63,392 nucleotides of DNA from positions 1-63,392 of the forward strand of contig NZ_JAILYJ010000024.1 of assembly GCF_019793465.1 (NCBI RefSeq), in the 5' to 3' direction. The stretch comes from Rhizobium croatiense (GTDB lineage Bacteria > Pseudomonadota > Alphaproteobacteria > Rhizobiales > Rhizobiaceae). A program made the position numbers and the translations under genes. The notes beneath the pieces were generated by a model. The model was not told where the DNA came from. It made no database searches and saw only the letters and a program-made list of their open reading frames with translations. Positions 53,182 to 61,432 of the stretch are shown in pieces. Position 1 is the first letter of the stretch. Every line of letters begins with the position of its first letter.

Positions 53182-55865
53182 ACAAGCTCCTCGTAGACGC
53201 GACAGAGGCCGCGCAAATTGCAGAAGCGGCAGGGTTCTTTCGCTGCATCAATCGCAAGCCCAGCAGGTCGCAGATCACCTGTATCGGGGAAGCCGGCCGC
53301 AATCAGAGTCCCCTTCGTGGTGAGATCGTGCCAGAGACGCCAATCGTTTTTCACATGGCCAAGCGTAGCGAGGTCATCTATATCCGCTTCAATAGGATTG
53401 CCGGTCAGAATGGAGCCCGGACCCGCTACTATGCGTCGCTGGCGCAGCAGAAAATAGCCTCCCGGAGCACCCGTCCCGTCGCTGGCCGAAAGCCCGCGAT
53501 AGATGGCTAGCTGGATGGCACGCCCGGACGCGACTTCCTCCCTATATCGCCGTTCGGAGCGGGTCCATTTGAGGTCCAGAACTGCGATCCGGTCGCCGCG
53601 ACGAACCAGGAGGTCGAGTCTGCCCTGAAGCAGGAGCTGCCCCTGGATACCTTCCCGATCGAGCTCCGACCCGACGATCTCCAGACCTTGAGCATGGAGC
53701 AGGCGAACAAGCGCCTCCAAGGCACGTGGCACCATTTCGCGAGCGGCCGCGAGTTCTCCGGCATGTTCGGGCTGGAGGAGCGGAGCTGCGATCTCGGGAA
53801 GCAGGCTTTCGAAATGCCTGATTGCTTCCGTCCTGATACCGGCTTCGGCCGGTGGTGCGCCCGGAAGGAGCAGCCGGCGGGCGATCTCGTGGGCGAGATT
53901 TCCGAAGAGCTGGTCGGTGCCTGGGATTTCTGCAAAACGACCCGGCCGAAGATTGAGAATATCCTGGGCGAACCAGCTCAATTGACAGTTCAACATCCGT
54001 GTCAGCGAAGTCGCGCTCTCACGACGGGTGTCGGTAAGGCGTGTCGTTCCCGGCGGTATTGTCCAGACTGGAACCCCTGCTGGCGGCTGCACTTGCCGTC
54101 CAACAAGCTGGCGAGGAAGTATCCTGCCGGCGAGCATGGCATCGGGTTCACGCAGCAGCCGTTCCGCCTTGAAGGTGATCGCCGCCCCGCTTTCTTTCAG
54201 CAGAGGCCGCAAACGATGCGCCATTGGATGAAGGGTCGTCTGCGCGTCGCGCGCAAGCGCTGGGCGCACGAGAATGAGGTTTCCGTGGCAACGCCGGATG
54301 ACACTGCTATGGGCGGCCTCGATCCGACGCGCAATCGCTGGTGAAGCATCGATCTCCACTCCATTGGCAATGAGCGCTTCACGCTCGGCATTGTCCCATG
54401 GTGTGATGGCAATCTTTTCGCCAGGACCGACAAAGTTCCACCAGATGACACGCAGGGCCGAGGACCACAATGCTCCTGGCGCCTTGATGGCACGAACAGC
54501 ACCAGCTTCCGCAAAATGGTCCGGATTGGGAACGCCCTCCGACAGGACTTGCAAGACAACCCGCTCGAGAAGGAGGGCGGGAATGACCGAAAGCTCCAGG
54601 CGGCTCAGGGCGTCAGACACAGCAGCCGCAGCATTCGAAACTGCCATCAGCAAGCGGTCGCCATCGCCACCGTCCGAACGCATCGCCCAAGCGGCCACTC
54701 TCCCGCAGATCGCCAACGCCTCCGACAGTGGCATCCCCTCGCCTCTCGCAAAGCGCCCGACCTCCGTCCATGCGCGCCATTCCGCAAGCGTCGTGTCGGT
54801 TTTACGGCGCGCTGTATCCGCGTCGGATCGCGTATTGATTTCGAGCAGGCGATCCTCGATTTGGACCCATGCTTCGCGCCAGACGCGGCCACCGACCCCC
54901 GGCTCTTCGCTGAGCGCGCGTGCGAGCCGACGCGCGGCCCAGGCCGCAACAGGTGGCCTGGGAAGGAGAAAGAGGTTTAATAGCGCGCGGGGATCGAACG
55001 GCTGCCACGCGGCGGCGAAAGCCAGAGGAAGAACCTGCAGTGCTCCACGCCAGGGTGATGAGGCGGAGAGCCCGAGGGCTGGAATGCCCCTCGCCCGCAA
55101 AGCATGGTCCAGGAGCGCCGTATCGCCGTCGGAAGCGAGAATGACGCTTCCGCGCAGGTCCTCCGACGGCAAGGCTGCTAACCAGTCGGCGATCGTTTCA
55201 GCAGCCATGAGCTCCGTATCGGCTTCCACCATTGTAAGAGTGCCGTCGCCTGCCAGTGGCTGGACGGGCTCCCCTGATAGAACCCTCTGCACTATGCGCA
55301 GGTCAGAGCCCTCTGCCGCCAGGTCGGGCTGCTCGTGTTGGAAGATCGTGACCCCGACGGATTCGAGAGCCTTAACAATGCGTGCCCACAGTGGCGGCAA
55401 AAGATCCCGCCGGTCTGCCAAACCGAGTTGGTGAATTCTTAGGCCAGGCCTTGTCTTAAGGACGTCGAGCAAAGCTATGGCGCGATCTTCCAAGCCCGCC
55501 GGCAATGTTGGCTCGACTGCCTCTGCGGCAGCGAGATCGTCTAGGCGATTGCTACCGGTCGCGGTACCGTGCCAGCCACCGCCCACCAGCGTATCGCGCC
55601 ACTCAAGGAGGGTGGCGGCCGTAGACCAGGGATCCCTCGAAAATGACGAGGCCCAGAAACGATCGCCACCGCAAGCACGGAGCTTTGCGAGATAAGTCGA
55701 AATGCGCACCGCCTTCGAAACGCTCGGTGCAAGCATTCCTAGCTGGGTTTCAAGCGTCTGAACCAGACCCAAGGGTCCAACGACATCCTCATCCAAACTT
55801 CCGGATGCGTCGTGCGCGTCGGGATAAACTCGACCATCTGCTGCCAAGCCGAAGATGAGATGCAT
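53178..55865 (-). CDS. AddB-like nuclease with iron-sulphur cluster
   Basis: An 895-aa partner of the AddA-like protein. The C-terminal part has a PD-(D/E)XK nuclease (QGRLDLLVRRGDRIAVLDLK, about 750-770) and the AddB-type cysteine set: one Cys near 625 (LNCQLSWFAQDIL) and CRFCNLRGLC near 880-889, which together hold a 4Fe-4S cluster. The N-terminal half is the degenerate helicase-like domain with no intact Walker A. Starts the operon AddB-AddA-small nuclease. Genome-level copies of addAB would be elsewhere, so this set is probably for defence or plasmid recombination. Confidence 0.86.
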   Translation of the reverse strand: MHLIFGLAADGRVYPDAHDASGSLDEDVVGPLGLVQTLETQLGMLAPSVSKAVRISTYLAKLRACGGDRFWASSFSRDPWSTAATLLEWRDTLVGGGWHGTATGSNRLDDLAAAEAVEPTLPAGLEDRAIALLDVLKTRPGLRIHQLGLADRRDLLPPLWARIVKALESVGVTIFQHEQPDLAAEGSDLRIVQRVLSGEPVQPLAGDGTLTMVEADTELMAAETIADWLAALPSEDLRGSVILASDGDTALLDHALRARGIPALGLSASSPWRGALQVLPLAFAAAWQPFDPRALLNLFLLPRPPVAAWAARRLARALSEEPGVGGRVWREAWVQIEDRLLEINTRSDADTARRKTDTTLAEWRAWTEVGRFARGEGMPLSEALAICGRVAAWAMRSDGGDGDRLLMAVSNAAAAVSDALSRLELSVIPALLLERVVLQVLSEGVPNPDHFAEAGAVRAIKAPGALWSSALRVIWWNFVGPGEKIAITPWDNAEREALIANGVEIDASPAIARRIEAAHSSVIRRCHGNLILVRPALARDAQTTLHPMAHRLRPLLKESGAAITFKAERLLREPDAMLAGRILPRQLVGRQVQPPAGVPVWTIPPGTTRLTDTRRESATSLTRMLNCQLSWFAQDILNLRPGRFAEIPGTDQLFGNLAHEIARRLLLPGAPPAEAGIRTEAIRHFESLLPEIAAPLLQPEHAGELAAAREMVPRALEALVRLLHAQGLEIVGSELDREGIQGQLLLQGRLDLLVRRGDRIAVLDLKWTRSERRYREEVASGRAIQLAIYRGLSASDGTGAPGGYFLLRQRRIVAGPGSILTGNPIEADIDDLATLGHVKNDWRLWHDLTTKGTLIAAGFPDTGDLRPAGLAIDAAKEPCRFCNLRGLCRVYEELV

Positions 55866-56013
55866 GTCCTACCCCTGATTCCCCCTACCCCAGATTGCAC
55901 TATGCCGGCTCTCGACGCGAGTCATTATCACTGGAGCCCGACGGTGGACCGATTGGGTAGCCCGAGCGAGAACTTTCCGCCTTCCCGTCACCGCAAGCCA
56001 CTAAATGTCAGAA

Positions 56014-56041
56014 GGACGCAGGTCTTTGTTCGCCTGCGTCC
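56014..56041 (-). terminator. Hairpin after the ubiquitin-like operon
   Basis: GGACGCAGG and CCTGCGTCC make a perfect 9-bp stem with a 10-nt loop, 9 bp past the DUF6527 stop. The minus-strand sequence after it (TTCTGACATTTAG) is only moderately T-rich. It probably separates the ubiquitin-like operon from the AddB-like operon. Confidence 0.5.
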
Positions 56042-56049
56042 GCCGCCTG

Positions 56050-56475
56050 TCAGTTGAAGAACTTTCGGAAGATGGACTTGAACCAGCCAAATAGACCTCC
56101 GGCTGTTGGTCCCATCGTTTCTGCAATAGGGGAAGGCGCGGGCGGTCGCTTAAGAAGCCGATCCTTCTCTCGGCCGGCCTCGATTGCAGCCCGTGACATC
56201 TTGTTGGCCCAAACTATCATCCCTTGATCGATGACGTAGTGCGAAGCACAGGCAAAGTCGTGATTGCCGATCGATGGCCAGAGCGATGCGTTGTCGCCGT
56301 GCATAGTTAACTTGTATTCGGTCGCGACCAGAGGCGTCGATACTTCCTCACCGCACCCGCACGCGCAATTGTGGAGTGCGACGCGACACTCCCGCGAAAC
56401 ATACAAAACCCCGTCGTCGAGAGTTTCAGGTATCTCCGCTGTGAAGACTGTTCTCAGCCTTTTAATCCGCGTCAT
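56050..56475 (-). CDS. DUF6527 protein of the ubiquitin-like operon
   Basis: A 141-aa protein with a zinc-like cluster NCACGCGEEV at about 36-45, WPSIGNHDFACASHYVI and MIVWANKMSR, the DUF6527 pattern. The cysteines and His suggest a metal-bound fold. It overlaps the E1 gene by ATGA, so it is made with it. The C-terminus (GLFGWFKSIFRKFFN) is an amphipathic, membrane-seeking helix. In related operons this protein is a candidate protease or deconjugase of the ubiquitin-like system; that role is inference. Confidence 0.8.
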   Translation of the reverse strand: MTRIKRLRTVFTAEIPETLDDGVLYVSRECRVALHNCACGCGEEVSTPLVATEYKLTMHGDNASLWPSIGNHDFACASHYVIDQGMIVWANKMSRAAIEAGREKDRLLKRPPAPSPIAETMGPTAGGLFGWFKSIFRKFFN

Positions 56476-57662
56476 ATCGCAGCCCTGTTCGAGATATTGT
56501 TCCCCTCGATCATGTAAACCGAATTCATCTCATTACGCTCATCACGAAAATAGTCCGCCCACCGCTGCCAGCGCATGATGGCCATGATTGCGTTTAGCGA
56601 GTTGATGGCCGCGATCTGGATATCCGTTCGGTAGACATCGTCATCTTCTACGTCATCGCCGAAGGGAAGCAGCCTCTCGACCTCGCTCCAGTCGGTGCCT
56701 GGGCGGATGAACGTCGCCCTCGCGCATCCGTCCAGCCTGCCATCCTCCAGGCCAACGCCGATCCCGGTGTCGATAAACGGGATCGCCAACCGGACCAGTC
56801 CCTCAGCGATTTCGCGCCGCGACGAGCCCTTATCGATGCAGACAAAGACGAAGTCGAAGCCCGAGAGCTCGTCAACATTGCCATATGTAACGCGGACCGG
56901 GTGGGAAACGATGCCCTTGTGAATACGCGCGTAAACCTGCGTGTAGTAGTTCACCTTGAAAGGGAACTCCTTGAGCAATTCCCTTTCAGGCGAGCCAGGC
57001 GACCGGAACAAATTGTGATTAAGAAGCTGATCCCCGTCATACAGGTGGATCTCCGTGACCCATGTCTTGGCAAGAAGGTCGAGCAGGTAGGACCCGGTCC
57101 CGCCAAGGCCTATGATGGCGACCCGTCCCATAAGCTTTCGGTTTACCGCGCCTATACGGTATCGGGCCGAGGCAGAGTCAGGAATTGCGAATGGACTGTC
57201 GTCATTTGAGATCAACCCGCGGGCATGCGTCCTGGCGTTAGCCGTTCGGTCCAAAGATCTCGCGGCACCGCCGATCAATCCCTCGTAAGCTACTACCTTG
57301 TCGTAGATAGTCTCGTAGCGATGAGTGATCTCCGGCTTCGACGACAAATAATAGCTAACATCAATATCAGCGAAGCGCTGCTGAACGGCACCGTTGACGA
57401 TATTGTTCATCGGCTTTCCATCGCGATGACATGGCATCCCACCTGCGAAATACATGGTGTGATCGCCCTGCGGCGTCGAGGTCAACCCAGAGGACGCTTC
57501 AAGCGAAAGGGCACAGGTGAGGACGCCGCGGGCCAAGGAGCCATCGACCGTCACATAAGGAATGCTACGGACAATCAAATGACCGTTGCTCACCTCAAGC
57601 TCGAAGCCTTCGTCTTCGAGTTGCTTCAGAAACGGGTCACGACTTATCAGATCGACGGACAT
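56472..57662 (-). CDS. E1-like activating enzyme (DUF6791-ThiF)
   Basis: A 396-aa protein started at the ATG at 57662 (MSVDLISRDPFLKQLEDEGF), which overlaps the end of the multi-ubiquitin gene by 26 bp. The N-terminal 150 residues are DUF6791 (HTMYFAGGMPCHRDGKPM), and a ThiF/E1 adenylation domain follows, with IIGLGGTGSYLLD near 184-196 and LYDGDQLLNHNL. A candidate catalytic Cys is in LDGCARAT near residue 312. It should adenylate the C-terminus of a ubiquitin-like protein. No separate E2 gene is seen, so DUF6791 may take that part. Confidence 0.87.
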   Translation of the reverse strand: MSVDLISRDPFLKQLEDEGFELEVSNGHLIVRSIPYVTVDGSLARGVLTCALSLEASSGLTSTPQGDHTMYFAGGMPCHRDGKPMNNIVNGAVQQRFADIDVSYYLSSKPEITHRYETIYDKVVAYEGLIGGAARSLDRTANARTHARGLISNDDSPFAIPDSASARYRIGAVNRKLMGRVAIIGLGGTGSYLLDLLAKTWVTEIHLYDGDQLLNHNLFRSPGSPERELLKEFPFKVNYYTQVYARIHKGIVSHPVRVTYGNVDELSGFDFVFVCIDKGSSRREIAEGLVRLAIPFIDTGIGVGLEDGRLDGCARATFIRPGTDWSEVERLLPFGDDVEDDDVYRTDIQIAAINSLNAIMAIMRWQRWADYFRDERNEMNSVYMIEGNNISNRAAI

Positions 57663-58296
57663 TGAACACCATCCCATTCTTGACCATGATAGATTCACCC
57701 TCAACGAGATCACCCTCTGCACCACCGACCCCATGAAGGTAGGTCGTGGTGTAGTTGAAGTTTTCGAAGTCGGGATTCGGGTAAGCAATCGCGGCGATTT
57801 CGCGATAGCTATGGCGACGCTTCTCAACGGTCCGCGGCCGCCCGTTGACTTTAATTGTCACGGTTTTGGGTTCGCGGCTACGGACGCGCTCGACGCCCTT
57901 ACCGCTCAAATCGATTTTGCCATCGACCGGGATGATTGTGTCACCATCACTATCGAGGACCAGTTCGCGGTCCTCATCAATGTCCGCGTAACGATAGAGA
58001 TCGGCGGCAGCGATTGCTCCCTCGCCCCACTCCCAACCGCGTTCGTCAACAGTGAAGTTGTAAACCCGATCGCTTTCGAAAGTCCGGAATACCGCAGTTT
58101 CACCCGGGGCGAACTTCACCTCATCCTCAAGGCCAATCGAGCGCCCGGATTTCTCAACGATCTGTATGAGGACAAACTCGCTCGCAGGCACTTTGCCCGC
58201 GGTCTCCCGAATCTGACTGCCGTCCATGACTTTATCGCCGATGCTATAAATCGCGCCATCGACAGTGAACTCGAATTTCTTGTTGTCTTTTACCAT
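57637..58296 (-). CDS. Multi-ubiquitin domain protein
   Basis: A 219-aa protein made of three tandem beta-grasp repeats: about 6-75 (KKFEFTVDGAIYSIGDKVMD), 76-145 (RVYNFTVDERGWEWGEGAIA) and 146-219 (KTVTIKVNGRPRTVEKRRHS, ending MVFNVRRSDKS). This is the prokaryotic multi-ubiquitin family. The C-terminus lacks a visible diglycine, as is usual for this group, so conjugation may need trimming or use another residue. First gene of the operon with the E1 and DUF6527. Confidence 0.88.
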   Translation of the reverse strand: MVKDNKKFEFTVDGAIYSIGDKVMDGSQIRETAGKVPASEFVLIQIVEKSGRSIGLEDEVKFAPGETAVFRTFESDRVYNFTVDERGWEWGEGAIAAADLYRYADIDEDRELVLDSDGDTIIPVDGKIDLSGKGVERVRSREPKTVTIKVNGRPRTVEKRRHSYREIAAIAYPNPDFENFNYTTTYLHGVGGAEGDLVEGESIMVKNGMVFNVRRSDKS

Positions 58297-58437
58297 AACT
58301 GCGCTCCGTTCTCCGGCGACTCTTGATCGTGATTCGTCAGTGGACTACACTGCGATTCTAGTCCCGATATGGACTAATCTATATCGGGACTTATTTGAAA
58401 TACAAGTCCATATTGGGACTTTTCGGGAGATTCATGC
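58297..58437. promoter_or_regulatory. Divergent regulatory region with three inverted repeats
   Basis: Between the ubiquitin-like operon (left) and the Xre/RES pair (right), 141 bp hold AGTCC-CGATAT-GGACT at 58360-58375, CCCGATAT-N10-ATATCGGG at 58363-58388, and AAGTCC-ATATTG-GGACTT at 58404-58421. The half-site (A)AGTCC occurs four times. They lie 17-80 bp before the antitoxin start and are the probable operators of that protein. Because the region is shared, the same repressor may control the ubiquitin-like genes. Confidence 0.7.
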
Positions 58438-58827
58438 GTGGCTAATATCGAACCCGTCGCCGCAGCGGCCGAAGGGCGATCATCGATTCCGGCAGTCATG
58501 GAGGCATTTCAAGGACTTGCGGAGTTGTGGGAGCTTTCAACCGAAGACCAACTTCTCCTGCTGGGATCGCCTGGCCGATCGACCTTCTTTAAGTGGAAGA
58601 AAGAAGGAGGCTCAATTCCAAGAGACACCGTCGAGCGAGTCTCTCACCTACTCGCGATCCATAAGGCCCTTGAGATTCTACTCCCGGACAGCAGAGCTGC
58701 TGACACTTGGATCCGAAGACCTAACCAGTTTTTCCGCGGGCAGAGTGCTCTCGACGTTATGCGCGGCGGCCAAGTGATGGATATATTCCGTGTCAGACAA
58801 TATGTGGACGCGCAGCGTGGCGGCTAA
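58438..58827 (+). CDS. Xre/MbcA/ParS-like antitoxin
   Basis: A 129-aa protein with the two-part layout of RES-partner antitoxins: an Xre-like HTH (LGSPGRSTFFKWKKEGGSIP) and the DUF2384 toxin-binding end (WIRRPNQFFRGQSALDVMRG, GQVMDIFRVRQYVDAQRGG). The start is GTG at 58438 with GGGAGA 7 nt upstream; the ATG four bases earlier is out of frame. It overlaps the toxin gene. It should neutralise the RES toxin and repress its own promoter through the upstream repeats. Confidence 0.9.
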   Translation: MANIEPVAAAAEGRSSIPAVMEAFQGLAELWELSTEDQLLLLGSPGRSTFFKWKKEGGSIPRDTVERVSHLLAIHKALEILLPDSRAADTWIRRPNQFFRGQSALDVMRGGQVMDIFRVRQYVDAQRGG

Positions 58828-59530
58828 CTCTTTCACTGTGATCGACGTCAAGCAAACGTTCTTTACTCTCATTCCGTCGCGATTTCCGACGATTGATGTT
58901 TTTGCGCGGGTAGCGAATGGTCGGAGTAAGGAACTGGCTGAGATTGAGTCCCTAACCAATCCGCGCCTGAAAGACCGAGAGCGCATTCTCCGAGGTGGAG
59001 CTACGATTGTTGATGATAACGCCCCACTTCTTCAGAACTGGAATCATGCCCCATTCACATATCACAACCCGGAGGGCTCGCGGTTTTTCGGCCCCGAAAA
59101 TCCGGTGCTAGAACTATTTAGCGACATTCAGACAGCCCTTTCTGTTTCCATTTGGAAACGAGAGAGGTTCCTGTCTCGCACTAGCGAGGCACCGATTGGA
59201 CTTGAGATGCGAGAATTGTCGCGCACCGTGAAAGGCCGCTTCGTTGATGGTCGCGATTGGGATCCGGACCTTGATATTGACACGAGATACAAGCGCGGTC
59301 GGCATATCATGGATGCCGGTTTCGACGGCCTGCTCTATAGGCCGCCAGAGCGAGGTGCCGGCTTTTGTGTCTGCGTACTTCGGGGTGAGGTCCTAGATCG
59401 GGCCGTTCAGGGCAACCACTTCAAGTTCGTCTGGGACGGAAAACTTATCAGTCGGATCTATTCCTTTGGTTCCGGGAAAGAATATGTACCTGACGATCTG
59501 CGGGGTAGCGAGAACGTGATAGCGGCTTAA
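58790..59530 (+). CDS. RES-domain toxin
   Basis: Up to 246 aa from a GTG at 58790, or 242 aa from the ATG at 58802. RES toxins deplete NAD+ or modify a nucleotide-linked target by ADP-ribosyltransferase-like chemistry. Seen here are FARVANGRSKELAEIES, the region FTYHNPEGSRFFGPENPVLE, and the late GFDGLLYRPPERGAGFCVCV with the aromatic C-terminal set. Larger than minimal RES toxins (about 150 aa), with an N-terminal extension. The gene overlaps the antitoxin by 38 bp. Confidence 0.82.
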   Translation: MSDNMWTRSVAANSFTVIDVKQTFFTLIPSRFPTIDVFARVANGRSKELAEIESLTNPRLKDRERILRGGATIVDDNAPLLQNWNHAPFTYHNPEGSRFFGPENPVLELFSDIQTALSVSIWKRERFLSRTSEAPIGLEMRELSRTVKGRFVDGRDWDPDLDIDTRYKRGRHIMDAGFDGLLYRPPERGAGFCVCVLRGEVLDRAVQGNHFKFVWDGKLISRIYSFGSGKEYVPDDLRGSENVIAA

Positions 59531-59769
59531 GCTCGATGCCCCAACCAGGTCATCAATTGTGCAGCGCTTGTAGCAATCCTTGTCGTTGCGTTCATAGTGG
59601 TCTAGGATAGCCTTGCTTGCTAGCCGATACTATCTATCGCACTTTTCGAAACACTCAATGACGTCTGCCTTTGTTAGACGCACGCTCATCGTCCCTTTGC
59701 CTCAGTCGCTTACACTAGCGGCCCACGACCCTGCACGGAATGCCAACAATCGCCCGGTGACCTTAGACC

Positions 59770-60906
59770 TTAGTGCACTCCCCATGCCCGAAACCTCCCC
59801 CTCCCGGTCATCTCCCTGAGGCCAAGCTCCAAAACAATCCGCCGCGCCGCCTGCGGTGTGACGTCGAGCGTCTTCGCAACCATCCCGGCAGAGACCAGCG
59901 GTTTTGCCATGACCAGCTCGACCAGTTCTGGCAATTTTGAAGAGGTTCGGCGTCCCTCCAGCTTTCGCTCCATCATTTTTCGCGCCAGCGTCAACCGGTC
60001 ATGTTCTTTCATGCCAATCTCCGCGGCCGCGATCAGCCCCTGGGCAATCGCGAGCAGTCGAGTCTTCCGATCGCGACTGCGGCGCCGATCGACGGGTATC
60101 GTTTTGAGCCCGAGATTGACGGCGGCAAGATGGGCGCCGGTAGTGATGCCGGCCTGGCGCAGGATCGAGGCGGCAAACAGCCGGCCAAGCCAGGGCGCGT
60201 GCTGCAGCACCGACAACTCATTCCAGGCATCGAGGGCGACGATCGCCTGCAGCACGGCCGGCAAGTTTTCGGCCTGGCGCAGCGCGCCGCGCCATTCGTC
60301 GAGCCGAGCATCTTCGTCCCAGTCGAGATCATAGACGAGAGGGTCTCGCTCGCGGTTATTGGCCGGGGTCCGACCGGGCTTTTTGGCTCGTTCGATTGCG
60401 GCGTCCGAGCGCGCGAGCAGCGCATCGATTGCAGCATAGTCGACGCCCGGCAGATCTTTGACGTCATCACCATCATCACCCTCCCCTTCTGGCTCGATCG
60501 GGGCCTTGGGCCTGATGACTCCGGCCGTCTCCGCCTCGCCCGCGGCGGCCGACGTGGTTTCCGATGTCTGCCTCAGCGTCCGCAAACCTTCGGCGGATAG
60601 CGCCCAGTCAGGCGCCTGGCCGCAAATGCGTCGGCGAGTGCGCAGCACGTCGCGGGCGATGGTCAGTTCGTGAGTGGGGGTGCGGATATCGCGGGTGGCG
60701 TCGTGGAGGACGAGGTCTTCGAGATGGACGAGTTCTCCGTCGATCCACAGCGAGGCGCAGGCGTCGGCAAAGTTTTGGCGTTCTAGCCAGCCTGATCCTA
60801 CCACGGAGCGCTCAATGCGCTCGTCCAGACGCGTCAGAGCGACAACAGCGTCGAAAGCCGGCCGCATTAAGACACTCAGGCTGATTTTCGAGAGATCGTA
60901 AGCCAT
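59770..60906 (-). CDS. DUF1612/HTH plasmid protein (RHE_PE00001 family)
   Basis: A 378-aa protein found on many rhizobial plasmids: an N-terminal DUF1612 (MAYDLSKISLSVLMRPAFDA, FADACASLWIDGELVHLEDL), a variable acidic middle, and a C-terminal HTH (PLVSAGMVAKTLDVTPQAAR, LGLREMTGRGRFRAWGV). It probably binds DNA and may act in plasmid biology, though no function is known to me. Divergent from a serine recombinase across a 526-bp gap. Confidence 0.9.
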   Translation of the reverse strand: MAYDLSKISLSVLMRPAFDAVVALTRLDERIERSVVGSGWLERQNFADACASLWIDGELVHLEDLVLHDATRDIRTPTHELTIARDVLRTRRRICGQAPDWALSAEGLRTLRQTSETTSAAAGEAETAGVIRPKAPIEPEGEGDDGDDVKDLPGVDYAAIDALLARSDAAIERAKKPGRTPANNRERDPLVYDLDWDEDARLDEWRGALRQAENLPAVLQAIVALDAWNELSVLQHAPWLGRLFAASILRQAGITTGAHLAAVNLGLKTIPVDRRRSRDRKTRLLAIAQGLIAAAEIGMKEHDRLTLARKMMERKLEGRRTSSKLPELVELVMAKPLVSAGMVAKTLDVTPQAARRIVLELGLREMTGRGRFRAWGVH

Positions 60907-61432
60907 TGAAATTATGGTAAATGATGTCTTAAACGAAAGCTATAAGGTCACTGCGGTTCCCCACATGCTATAAAAGAGCCCGTGGCGGCTCGCCACCGAT
61001 AAGTACCGCTTATCGGAAGTGATTGCTATAACGCCGCAAATTAGGGTGTCGGTCACCATGGATCGCAGGAAATGCGCGGTTTTCCAGGCTTTTCGGCCGA
61101 TTTCGTCTGGGATGACCGGACTCCCCGAGACAGAATTCGGCCGCCGCAGTTGCCCCGCATAATCCCGACCCTTCTTCCGGCATAATGTGCCGGCGACCTC
61201 CCGAGGGCCCCTGCTCTCGCGGCATCTCCAAAACGGTTGTTTTTCCGGCCTTTCCGCCACAGGAGCCCGCTGGCGCGGGTTTGTCAGTGCGGACGCTCCG
61301 TTGCTTATCTCGGGCGGCGATTTGAGTCTGGCGGGCCGCTATTTGATGCCTAAAACACGCTTGCAACTGTTCGATTTCTAACGCATGCCTTATCTGTACA
61401 AACTACTTCGAGACAGGGCCGTTACAAGCGCG
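60907..61432. other. Divergent intergenic region before the recombinase
   Basis: About 525 bp with no gene I support. A pair of similar segments, GCGATTTGA and GCTATTTGA (about 61316-61354), lies close to the recombinase start and could be part of its recombination site. The minus-strand frame at 60940-61260 has no family features. Confidence 0.4.

Noticed and set aside
54274..55434. Plus-strand 386-codon open frame
   Set aside because: Antisense to the AddB-like gene; rich in Ser and Arg as expected of a shadow frame.
57586..58326. Plus-strand 246-codon open frame
   Set aside because: Antisense to the multi-ubiquitin gene, whose three repeats are clear.
60940..61366. Minus-strand frames upstream of the recombinase
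   Set aside because: Composition looks non-coding and no family is visible. The region is more likely regulatory.
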